A stretch of DNA of 39,801 nucleotides from Pseudomonadota bacterium (GTDB lineage: Bacteria > Pseudomonadota > Gammaproteobacteria > Steroidobacterales > Steroidobacteraceae), in assembly GCA_021779535.1 (NCBI GenBank), contig JAJYAM010000019.1, positions 1 to 39,801 of the forward strand. Direction: 5' to 3'. The position numbers and the translations under genes are program-made. Of the stretch, positions 32,971 through 39,801 are shown piece by piece. The notes below the pieces were generated by a model. It was not told where the DNA came from and did no database searches. It worked only from the letters and a program-made list of their open reading frames with translations. How positions within the stretch are numbered: the first letter of the stretch is position 1; the number at the start of each line of letters is the position of its first letter.

Positions 32971-34791
32971 TCAACCCCGGGATGCGGCACCGAGCGCGCG
33001 CAGCGCATCCAGCAGCTTCGCTTCCCGCGCGCGGGCGTCGTCGAGCAGCGCCTCGGTGACTTGCGCCTGCGCGCGCGCCTGATCCAACCGGTCCGCGCTC
33101 GCTTCGATCTCCACGCGCGCGGACGCCAACTGCTGTTCCGTGACCAGCGCCTTCAGCGCGAACAGCGACGCCGCGACCGCATGCGCGACGAGCGCGATCA
33201 ACTCGCGCTCCTCCGCCGCGTAGTGCTCGCCCGGTCGCGGCCCGACCACCAGCACCCCGAGCAGATCGCCGCGCGCCCGCAACGGGAACGCGTAGCCGTC
33301 CCGCCCCAGGCCGCTCGGCGCGTCATGGAGGTCCACGTCCCGATCGTGCGCGCGCAGCTTCACCAGCCCGAGATCGTCGGTCGCGACGAGTTGCGGCAGC
33401 TCCTGCCCGCCACGTTGACGCACCCGTGCATAGCCCGCGGGCGTGTACTCGTAGAACGCCACCCAGGGCGCGCCGACGTGCAGCAGGATCTGATCCACGG
33501 TCAGATCGAGCAGCGTCTCCGGTCGGGTCACGAACGCGCTCTCGCTCGCGAAGCGGCGCAGCGCCACCTCCTCGCGGTACTGGCGCCGGAAGATCAGCCG
33601 GTCGACCGTGCCGTCGATGCGACGGTGCACCGCGCTGAGCGACACCCCGAGGCCGAGCGGCACCGCGAGCTCGAGCGCAAGGCTCGCGCCGTGACCGAGC
33701 GCGGCGCGCTCGATCAGGCTCTCGAACAACGCGAACAGGCCCAGCATCAAGCTCGTGGTCATCGCGTACACCAGCGTCCGGCTGACGACCACCCGCAGGT
33801 CGACGACCCGGTGGCGCAGGATCGCGTACAGGAAGCCGGCCAGCGCGCAGAGCTCGAGGATTTGCTCCGCATACGACGAATACACGGGACCCGGAATCGA
33901 CACGTTGCCGAGGGCGATGCTTGCGACGAACACGCCGCCGCTCAGCGACATCCAGCGCAGCCGCAACCGCTCGGCGGCTGCCGCACGGTGATAGCTGACG
34001 AACAGCAGCACGACCGGGACGAGATAGCTCGCGGTCATCACCAGCCCGTACCGCGGGCGCATCAGTTCCGCCCAGCCCGTGGTGACGTAGAGCACCGGCC
34101 CGCCCACCGCGACCGCTTCCCCGGCACCGAGCAGCAGCACGAATCCCGCGCGCCACCATGACCGGCTCCGTGCGCCGAGCGCGGTGCCGGCCATGGTCTC
34201 CGCCATCAGGTAGAAACCGACCCGCGCCAGCATGTAGAGCGTCCAAGCACTCGCCACTGCGGCAAGGCCCGCCGTTCCTTCGCAGGGAACCGATTTGACG
34301 GCTGCACCGGCGAGTAACGCGGTCGCGAACAGCGCAAGACCCCTCGCCGCGCGGTCCCGACCGCGCCAGACCAGGGCCAGCGCAATCACGCCGCTGACGA
34401 TCGACTCGACCAGGTCCAGCCAACCCTCGACGCGCTGGCTCGCGACCGATTCCAGGCTGGTGCTCCGGACGACCACGGCGGCGGCCGCGGCGCCCGGATG
34501 CGTCACGAAGCGGTAGGCCGTCCCCGGCGGCAACTGCTGGCCGTTGGAGTTCAGCTGCACGATCGCGATGCGCGTCGCCTGCGGCTGCGCCGCGAGATCC
34601 ATGCGCTCGCCCGCGCGCAGCTCGTCGGGCAGCACCAGGCCGCGCACCGGGACGACGACACCGGTATCGGCGCCCACGACCCGCACGCCGAACGGCAGAC
34701 CGGCGGCGTTGAATGCCATGGTGCCGAAATAAACGCTGGAAAGCCCGATCACGGCCGTCAGCAATATCAACGGCCCGTAACGGCGAGGCAT
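32971..34791 (-). CDS. PDZ-like/multi-TM/GAF sensor-like protein without kinase domain
   Basis: A 606-aa membrane protein. A first TM helix (about 8-25) is followed by a PDZ-like periplasmic part (FGVRVVG, VVPVRGLVLP, ELRAGERMDL; about 33-65), then a multi-helix membrane region (about 120-365). A linker with RRIDGTVDRLIFRRQY leads to a GAF domain (about 425-555) and a C-terminal coiled coil (about 555-595). The same linker occurs in membrane histidine kinases, but here the protein ends after the coiled coil with no HATPase, GGDEF or HTH. It may sense a signal and act through a partner, or be a degraded kinase, though the clean stop and length argue for a complete gene. The name is descriptive only. 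Confidence 0.7.
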   Translation of the reverse strand: MPRRYGPLILLTAVIGLSSVYFGTMAFNAAGLPFGVRVVGADTGVVVPVRGLVLPDELRAGERMDLAAQPQATRIAIVQLNSNGQQLPPGTAYRFVTHPGAAAAAVVVRSTSLESVASQRVEGWLDLVESIVSGVIALALVWRGRDRAARGLALFATALLAGAAVKSVPCEGTAGLAAVASAWTLYMLARVGFYLMAETMAGTALGARSRSWWRAGFVLLLGAGEAVAVGGPVLYVTTGWAELMRPRYGLVMTASYLVPVVLLFVSYHRAAAAERLRLRWMSLSGGVFVASIALGNVSIPGPVYSSYAEQILELCALAGFLYAILRHRVVDLRVVVSRTLVYAMTTSLMLGLFALFESLIERAALGHGASLALELAVPLGLGVSLSAVHRRIDGTVDRLIFRRQYREEVALRRFASESAFVTRPETLLDLTVDQILLHVGAPWVAFYEYTPAGYARVRQRGGQELPQLVATDDLGLVKLRAHDRDVDLHDAPSGLGRDGYAFPLRARGDLLGVLVVGPRPGEHYAAEERELIALVAHAVAASLFALKALVTEQQLASARVEIEASADRLDQARAQAQVTEALLDDARAREAKLLDALRALGAASRG

Positions 34792-34892
34792 CGCGGATCC
34801 CCCGATTCGCCGCCCGGCACGGCGTGCGCGGATTCTAGCTCAAGGAGTCCCGCCAACGCGTCGGAGGTCGTCTCGCGCGATCCGGCCGCAAT

Positions 34893-35636
34893 TCAGCTCA
34901 CCGGCGTCGATCCCGCGGTCATCGCCCGCACCCGGTCGAGCCGGCGCCGCAACCCGGGCACGGCGTTGGCCGTCGCCGGGTTTTGCGCGAGGGTGTTCAG
35001 CGCCTTCTGCACGCTGTCGAGGCCGAGCGTGAGCCCGAAGCGGGTGGTCGTCTGGCGCAAGGCGCTCTGGAAACCCGGGTCGGCCTGCAGTTCGGTCTCC
35101 CCGAGCGCCTGCGCCTTGCCGAGCAGGTCGCTGATCACCGCGACCGCGTGCGCGGCATTTTGCGGCGAGCTCAGGTTCCCCGCACGGGAGATCTGCTCCA
35201 CTTCCGGCAGGCTCGTCGCGAACCGGCGCATCGCGGCGGCCTGCGCCGCGTTGCGCGGATGCTCCTGGTGCATCATCGCCTGCGCAGCGCCCATGATCGC
35301 GAACGGCGCGAGCGCGGCGTGCGTGAGGACGTGCCCGCCCGAGAACGCGCCGCCGAAGGAGAGTCCGACGAACGCGAGGCTCCCGACGCCGTGCGCGAGG
35401 TGCATGAACTTCGCCTCGATCGCGAACAGCCCGCCGATCAGCGACCTCAGCGGCACGAGCGCGAGCGCCGCGGCGCCGACGAGGCAGCCGAGCGCCGGTG
35501 TCGATTGACCGTGAACCGCGTAATGCGCGTGCGCGACGTAGAGTCCCACCGCGCCCGCGATCGACCCGACGTAGAGCGCCGCCCGAGCGAGGATGCCGCC
35601 GGCACTCAGGCCGCTCGCGGATCGTTCATCGACCAT
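34893..35636 (-). CDS. Membrane protein of unknown function
   Basis: A 247-aa protein. Hydrophobic segments are seen at about 14-34 (ILARAALYVGSIAGAVGLYVA), 45-66 and 78-105 (Gly/Ala-rich). The soluble C-terminal half is rich in Ala and Gln (RNAAQAAAMRRF, DSVQKALNTLAQNPATANAVPGL). I recognise no domain. The ATG at 35636 lies inside the end of the OmpA-domain gene (11-nt overlap), so the pair is translationally coupled. That suggests it works with the OmpA protein in the envelope, but nothing more can be said. Confidence 0.7.
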   Translation of the reverse strand: MVDERSASGLSAGGILARAALYVGSIAGAVGLYVAHAHYAVHGQSTPALGCLVGAAALALVPLRSLIGGLFAIEAKFMHLAHGVGSLAFVGLSFGGAFSGGHVLTHAALAPFAIMGAAQAMMHQEHPRNAAQAAAMRRFATSLPEVEQISRAGNLSSPQNAAHAVAVISDLLGKAQALGETELQADPGFQSALRQTTTRFGLTLGLDSVQKALNTLAQNPATANAVPGLRRRLDRVRAMTAGSTPVS

Positions 35637-36879
35637 GGCTGCAGTCCCTCGAGATTTCCACCCGCCGGTTGTGCGCGCGCCCCACGTACGTCGCGTTGGT
35701 GTCCACCGGACGGGTGAATCCAAATCCCTTCGCCGCGAGGCGCGACGCGGTGACGCCGTACCGGGTGATCAGCGCGGTCCGCACCGCCTCGGCGCGGCGC
35801 GTCGACAAATCCAGGTTGTACGCCGCGGAACCGATGTTGTCCGTATGCCCTTCGACCGTGAGTTGCTTGGCCGGACTCGCCTCGATCATCGCGGCGATCT
35901 GCCGGAGCATCGGTTCCGATTCCTCGAGCAGCACCGCGCTGCCGGAATTGAAATAGATTCCGTGCAGCTCGACGCGGCACTGCCGGCTCGCGAGCTGCCG
36001 GCCCAACCCGGCCGCACCGCCGCCGCCGCCTCCGCCGCCGCCGCCGCCTCCGCCCCCGCCGCCGCCGTTGCCCACGGGAAGATCGATTCGCACGATCAAA
36101 GAGCTCGCCGGCCCGAATATCCATTCGAGATTCAACGGATACTGCGGATTGTCCAGGAACCAGAGCTGCACCGGCGCGGGGTCTTCGCCGGGAAAGCGGA
36201 AGGTGCCCGCCGCATGCACGGCGGGCAGGTCTTCGCGCACGCCATTCACCAGCACGGGAAACGCCACGTCATGGGCTTCCACGCGATGCAAGGTGCCTCG
36301 GTAGTAGTGTCGCGCCGAGCTGAACAACTGGGACATGAGCGACGCAAGGTTCGGCATCACCGGGATGCCCGTCTTCGCGTTCGACGCCGCGGTCTTCGGC
36401 GGTTTGGACAGCGCCTCGAACGCGGCCGGCATGCCGTCGTAAGGCCCCAGCACGAAAGGGACCCCACCGCCCGTCTTCAATGCCTCGAGCACCTTCCTCG
36501 AAGTCTCCATGAACGTCTGGCCACCGTAATATTCGGGGTCACGACCGCTGTAGAGCAGCGTCATCCGCGACGAATCGACGAGGTCCTGACGGCGCACCTT
36601 GCGCACGATCTGGTACTTTCTCAGTTCATTCTCGGCGAGTCGGTTCGCCGGCGCGCTCAGTTGCAGACGATACGTCAGGGTCTGCGGGTCCACCGCGACG
36701 AGCGAGACCAGGTCCTCTTGATCCACGTATCCGAAGCTGCGCAGGTTGGCGACCACGACCGAATGCACGTTGGTGGTGAGCACCAAGCCGGGAACCGGCG
36801 CGATCGGCGGCACGGCGGCCGCGGCCGTTCCCATGCACGCGATCGACAGCCACGGCACCCACGGATGAGTCGTTCTCAT
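35626..36879 (-). CDS. OmpA-domain outer-membrane/periplasmic protein with 17-glycine linker
   Basis: A 417-aa exported protein. A signal peptide (about 1-22) precedes an unrecognised N-terminal domain (about 25-265). Then come 17 glycines in a row and a C-terminal OmpA peptidoglycan-binding domain (about 295-412) with IYFNSGSAVLLEES, TVEGHTDNIGSAAYN, LSTRRAEAVRTAL and a final GRAHNRRVEI. The domain should tether the protein to diaminopimelate-containing peptidoglycan. It is preceded by the DUF3558-like lipoprotein gene (33 bp) and overlaps the next membrane-protein gene. The function of the N-terminal domain is unknown. Confidence 0.88.
   Translation of the reverse strand: MRTTHPWVPWLSIACMGTAAAAVPPIAPVPGLVLTTNVHSVVVANLRSFGYVDQEDLVSLVAVDPQTLTYRLQLSAPANRLAENELRKYQIVRKVRRQDLVDSSRMTLLYSGRDPEYYGGQTFMETSRKVLEALKTGGGVPFVLGPYDGMPAAFEALSKPPKTAASNAKTGIPVMPNLASLMSQLFSSARHYYRGTLHRVEAHDVAFPVLVNGVREDLPAVHAAGTFRFPGEDPAPVQLWFLDNPQYPLNLEWIFGPASSLIVRIDLPVGNGGGGGGGGGGGGGGGGGAAGLGRQLASRQCRVELHGIYFNSGSAVLLEESEPMLRQIAAMIEASPAKQLTVEGHTDNIGSAAYNLDLSTRRAEAVRTALITRYGVTASRLAAKGFGFTRPVDTNATYVGRAHNRRVEISRDCSHGR
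36016..36066 (-). repeat. GGC-type trinucleotide tract coding 17 consecutive glycines
   Basis: Seventeen glycine codons, mostly GGC with single GGG, GGT and two GGA interruptions, form the linker in the OmpA-domain protein. Such a tract can change length by slippage in whole codons without breaking the frame. Confidence 0.95.
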
Positions 36880-36912
36880 GAAACTTCCCGAGCGGGACCC
36901 GCCGCTCCCGGA

Positions 36913-38127
36913 TCAGATCTTGCGCATCGCCGCCGCGACCAGCCGGCGCGCGCTGGCCTGATCGACCCCTCGCAAATCGACCGTCACCATCACGTCCTTC
37001 TTGACGGCTGCGAACGACATCCCCTGGGTTTCGGCTTGTTCCCACGCATCGCTCGGCGCCGCGGTCTCGGTCAGGATCGATGGCGCGGCCATCGCGACCA
37101 CGCGATCCGTAGGGGCCGCCTGGCTCGATTGCCCGGCCTGGGCGTGGGCGCTCACCCACGCTTTGGCTTGCTCGCCGGTCAGCGCGTGGGCGTGCTTGCC
37201 GTTCGCGTCGGTCGTCACCATGGCCTTCCCGGCCATGTCCGCCAGCATCCCGCCGGTCGCCGCGGCGACGTGGCCGTTGGAGCGGTATTGGTAATAGCCG
37301 TTGCGCCAGGTGAAATTGAGCTGATAGATGCGAGGTATTCCCGGCGCCGGCACTCGATAGGTGCAGGAGTCCGTGCCCGAAGGCGTCGGATTCGCGGCCA
37401 ACCGGCCGATGATCGCCTCGACCTCGGCGCGCGTCAGCAGCGTGCACGGATCGACCGGCTTGATCCGGTGCGCGAGATACGCATGCGCGGCCGCGACCCC
37501 CGCATTGCCGTCGATTTGCAGGGGCTTGTCGATGCGCTTGAACGCATCGTCGATCAGCGTCGCGGCCTGCGGGATCGTTGCACGCGTCGCCGTGAAGTCC
37601 ACGGTGATCATCTGGTCGGCGCGCAGCGCGTTGAAGATGCAGCAGTTCATCGGCGTGAGCGTCGCCTCGTCCCATTCGCCCGACAGCTCGGTGCCGTCGT
37701 CGAGCTTGAACGCGTGCTTGATGCTCGTCGCGGTGTTTGCGTCCGGGTTGGAATTCATCAGGCCTTTCACGAAGTTCACCATCGAATAGCTTTGGGCGCC
37801 GTCGGTGAAATCGACGGCCAACGTGAGATACCGGAAGTCGCCGGTCTCGTACACGCAGTTGTCGCCGTTGGCGCTGGCGCCGTCGGGGCCGCCCATCGAG
37901 CGGAACGGCGGCACCGCGAGCGGTGCCCCGAGGACCGCTTCGGCTTCCTTCGGCAGCAGCAGCGAACACGGGTCGTTCGCGGCGTCACCCGAATCCCCCG
38001 ATGCCTGGGTGGACGTGGCCGAGACGGTCGCGTTCGGCGGCGCCTTCCCGTGACAACCCGCGAGAATCGCGACCAGGACCACCGGCCACAGTCGCTGCCA
38101 GCCGCAAAGAGGGTTGCAGTTCATCAT
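36913..38127 (-). CDS. Lipoprotein with two DUF3558-like repeats
   Basis: A 404-aa lipoprotein. The leader ends in the lipobox ILAGC, so Cys25 should be lipidated. Two similar modules follow: one begins DPCSLLLPKEAEAVLG (about 52-67) with its second Cys in NCVYE, and one begins DPCTLLTRAEVEAIIG (about 227-242) with SCTYRV. This DPC-LL-AEAE-ILG then C-Y pattern resembles DUF3558-type domains, known mostly from actinobacterial lipoproteins. The role is unknown. ATG 38127 is used (a second ATG follows directly). It is in line with the secreted protein upstream and the OmpA-domain gene downstream. Confidence 0.75.
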   Translation of the reverse strand: MMNCNPLCGWQRLWPVVLVAILAGCHGKAPPNATVSATSTQASGDSGDAANDPCSLLLPKEAEAVLGAPLAVPPFRSMGGPDGASANGDNCVYETGDFRYLTLAVDFTDGAQSYSMVNFVKGLMNSNPDANTATSIKHAFKLDDGTELSGEWDEATLTPMNCCIFNALRADQMITVDFTATRATIPQAATLIDDAFKRIDKPLQIDGNAGVAAAHAYLAHRIKPVDPCTLLTRAEVEAIIGRLAANPTPSGTDSCTYRVPAPGIPRIYQLNFTWRNGYYQYRSNGHVAAATGGMLADMAGKAMVTTDANGKHAHALTGEQAKAWVSAHAQAGQSSQAAPTDRVVAMAAPSILTETAAPSDAWEQAETQGMSFAAVKKDVMVTVDLRGVDQASARRLVAAAMRKI

Positions 38128-38188
38128 CCGTCTCCCTGGCGTCCAGCAATCGCGGTTTGCGACCGACCGACACGTTCCTCGCGACGGC

Positions 38189-39427
38189 TCAGGTCCCGAC
38201 CGTCGGACAGGAGAACTGCGACGGACTCTTCACCGCTTTCGGAACGTGCCGGGTCCAACCGGCGGGAACCTCGAATTCGTCGCTCGCGATCGGAGCGCTT
38301 TGGATGTCCGTCGTCTCGGTCGTGATCGAGAACACGGTGACCATCGGGACGGCCCCGGAAGCCGGCGCGGCGGCCGGCGGACTGGCGGGCGTCGACTTCT
38401 TCGCGAACAAGCCGCCGAGCAACGAGTGTCCGAACGCGCCCGCGGCGGACCCGGCGATCGAGCCGAGCAACGAGCCGCCGGTCGAACGGGTGACCGCCTG
38501 CTCGGCGGCTGCACCGCCGGCGGCGGACGTCGAGTTCTCGGCCGCCGCCGCCGCGGCGCCGCCGGCGTTCGCGGTGACGCCGCCGCCGGCATTCTCGTGC
38601 TGCTTCGCGGCCCCGCACCGCGTACCGCCGAATGAGATGCTGATCGTGGTCTTCAGCGGGGTTCCCCGCAGGTCCTTCGCCTTTTCGCCGGCTTGTTTCA
38701 GTGCGCTCGCGTATTGAGCCGTGAACTGTTGCATCTGCGGCGCGAGCGAGGTCATCGTGGCCGGATCCAGGCCCATCTTGCGATCGTAGGCTTCGCGGAA
38801 CGTGCGTTGGTCGGACGCGCCCGGAATCCGATCCTCCGTCATCCAGGCGTCGATCCGGACCACGTACTCGCAGGCGTCACCGGTGTCCTTCTTGGTGCAC
38901 GTCTGCTTCATGGTGACCACGGAATGCCGCGCCACATGGCCCGCGATCGTCGCGGTCTCGCCGGTGTTCTGGATGTCGAACTGAGGCGGCGACATGTCGC
39001 ATTGGCTCGTATTGGGCGACGCATGCCCGGCCGGTCGCGGACAGTTGGCGAGCTTCTTCAGGATCTCGTCCCGTCGCTTCTGGATCTCGGCGATCTGCTC
39101 GGGTGTCGGAAACGAGGTCTCCAGGTAGCTCCGGTGCTTCGGATCGAGCCGCCAACGGACGTTCTTGTCGAGCCGGATGATCTCCCCGCTGGCCATGTGG
39201 CGGCAGAACATCGACAACAGGAACCCTTCGCAATGCGAGGTGGAGTCGGTGCGTTTCTTGTCACCGGAGATCCGTTCCGTCGTCGTGCTGTCGACCTTGC
39301 CGAAACCGAGGTCCATGCTCATCGTCCTGGTTTCGGTCACGTCCGCCCGCGCGACGGTGGCGATCCATGCGAGCGCGGTGATGGCGAACGCGGTGCGCCG
39401 TAGCGCAATCATGCCCGGAGTGTTCAT
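38189..39427 (-). CDS. Secreted/periplasmic protein of unknown function
   Basis: A 412-aa protein with a signal peptide (about 1-28, ending VARA-D). The mature part starts with beta-rich sequence (TETRTMSMDLGFGKVDSTTT), has several Cys (SHCEGFLLSMFC; QTCTKKDTGDACEY) and a low-complexity Ala/Gly segment (about 285-365) that includes a glycine-zipper-like GGSLLGSIAGSAAGAFGHSL. It ends with a small domain containing FEVPAGWTRHV. The first half resembles DUF4412-like proteins that carry a sensed or bound ligand, but this is weak. The start is ATG 39427, with GAGGGG five nt upstream. First gene of the leftward envelope row. Confidence 0.7.
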   Translation of the reverse strand: MNTPGMIALRRTAFAITALAWIATVARADVTETRTMSMDLGFGKVDSTTTERISGDKKRTDSTSHCEGFLLSMFCRHMASGEIIRLDKNVRWRLDPKHRSYLETSFPTPEQIAEIQKRRDEILKKLANCPRPAGHASPNTSQCDMSPPQFDIQNTGETATIAGHVARHSVVTMKQTCTKKDTGDACEYVVRIDAWMTEDRIPGASDQRTFREAYDRKMGLDPATMTSLAPQMQQFTAQYASALKQAGEKAKDLRGTPLKTTISISFGGTRCGAAKQHENAGGGVTANAGGAAAAAAENSTSAAGGAAAEQAVTRSTGGSLLGSIAGSAAGAFGHSLLGGLFAKKSTPASPPAAAPASGAVPMVTVFSITTETTDIQSAPIASDEFEVPAGWTRHVPKAVKSPSQFSCPTVGT

Positions 39428-39528
39428 CCCGACCCCTCGTCGTTCGATATCTAATGATTCGACTGCTGGTCATCCTGACCGACGTTTTCGGTGCCAGGCG
39501 ACCGGGGGACTTAATTCTTCGCTGGTCC

Positions 39529-39558
39529 AAGCTAGCCCCGATCCGCTCGGCGCGTCAA
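39529..39558 (-). promoter_or_regulatory. Possible promoter of the envelope gene row
   Basis: On the minus strand TTGACG (39558-39553) and TAGCTT (39534-39529) are 18 bp apart, about 100 bp ahead of the ATG at 39427. The -10 match is poor. The remaining bases of 39428-39662 show only a + strand TATAAT at 39606-39611, with no rightward gene after it in the window. Confidence 0.3.
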
Positions 39559-39662
39559 TGCCGAACGATTCCGCAGGCGCTCGCGCTGCGTACGCCGTCG
39601 TGAGCTATAATTGACGATTGCCGATCGCCCTGATCGGCGCGCGCGGCGGCGACCGGCACCCG

Positions 39663-39801
39663 CTAGCCGCGAGCTCCCGGCGGCGGCCGCAACCCGGGCT
39701 GCAGTGGGTGCTCGGGATAGAAGAATCGGTAATACCACGCGAAGTTGCCCTCGATCTGCGCCTGGATCCGGCCCGGAATCGTGTGACGCTCCGGTTTCCC
39801 G
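39663..39801 (-). CDS. C-terminal end of an unrecognised gene, 5' part beyond window
   Basis: Reading leftward from the right edge, one frame is open for about 45 codons and ends in TAG at 39665-39663. The peptide contains IPGRIQAQIEGNFAWYYRFF and a Pro-rich tail (PLQPGLRPPPGARG). Aromatic-rich sequence and a proline tail look like a real protein end rather than chance. I do not recognise the family. Confidence 0.5.
   Translation of the reverse strand, partial: GKPERHTIPGRIQAQIEGNFAWYYRFFYPEHPLQPGLRPPPGARG

Noticed and set aside
36011-36069. GCC/CCG repeat as a CRISPR-like or minisatellite array
   Set aside because: It is a trinucleotide tract coding glycines in frame inside a real gene; there are no spacers.
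35593-38325. A 910-codon + strand open frame opposite the OmpA-domain and lipoprotein genes
   Set aside because: Spans several minus-strand genes that have signal peptides and domains; no motif of its own.
39606-39616. TATAAT followed by TTGACG on the + strand
   Set aside because: The order is reversed for a promoter (-10 before -35) and no rightward gene follows in the window.

Overview
The window is high-GC, gene-dense bacterial DNA. Its gene content fits a Gram-negative proteobacterium of the Xanthomonadales/Nevskiales/Steroidobacter type: a TonB-dependent receptor, lipoproteins with lipoboxes, an OmpA-domain protein, CtaG, and a carbohydrate locus of the Xanthomonas/Caulobacter 'TonB receptor + glycosidase + MFS + LacI' kind. 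The taxonomy is inferred from gene content only. I see no rRNA, tRNA, CRISPR array or intact insertion sequence.

Region 1 (1-10450) looks like an accessory conflict/defence block built around a WYL regulator. Leftward, behind the regulator, lies a tight three-gene set: a TY-Chap/YbjN-like protein, an HDAC-family deacetylase and an ADP-ribosylglycohydrolase cut by the window edge. Rightward, divergent from the regulator, lies a second three-gene operon: an AddB-like protein with a C-terminal PD-(D/E)XK nuclease and no Walker A, an AddA-like UvrD helicase with its own PD-(D/E)XK nuclease, and a HEPN protein with an intact RxxxxH RNase motif. The 82-bp divergent promoter holds an exactly symmetric array of four TCCTG half-sites, the best candidate operator for the WYL protein. 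This is my main candidate for an undescribed system: a DNA-end-processing helicase-nuclease paired with a HEPN ribonuclease under WYL control.

Region 2 (10614-30492) is an alpha-glucan/maltodextrin utilization locus. Glucan is expected to enter through the TonB receptor (24332-27274) and be cut by two paralogous GH13 enzymes, one a lipoprotein and one periplasmic. A GH31 alpha-glucosidase trims the products, an SLC45-type MFS transporter (and perhaps a second MFS protein) imports them, and a cytoplasmic GH13_23-type alpha-glucosidase (27585-29201) finishes hydrolysis. A LacI-family regulator (29356-30492) sits at the end. The palindrome ATACGTAT occurs in both divergent control regions and is a candidate operator. 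Two paralogous flavin-dependent 'tryptophan' halogenases face each other in the middle of the locus; both keep the key catalytic residues and their substrate is unknown. A small relic of a further GH13 gene lies in the leader of the GH31 gene.

Region 3 (30535-39801) holds more ordinary chromosomal genes: an MgtC-DUF4010 membrane protein, a CtaG cytochrome oxidase assembly factor, and a leftward row of envelope genes (a PDZ/7TM/GAF sensor-like protein without a kinase domain, a small membrane protein, an OmpA-domain protein with a 17-glycine linker, a lipoprotein with two DUF3558-like repeats, a secreted protein of unknown function, and the end of an unrecognised gene at the right edge).
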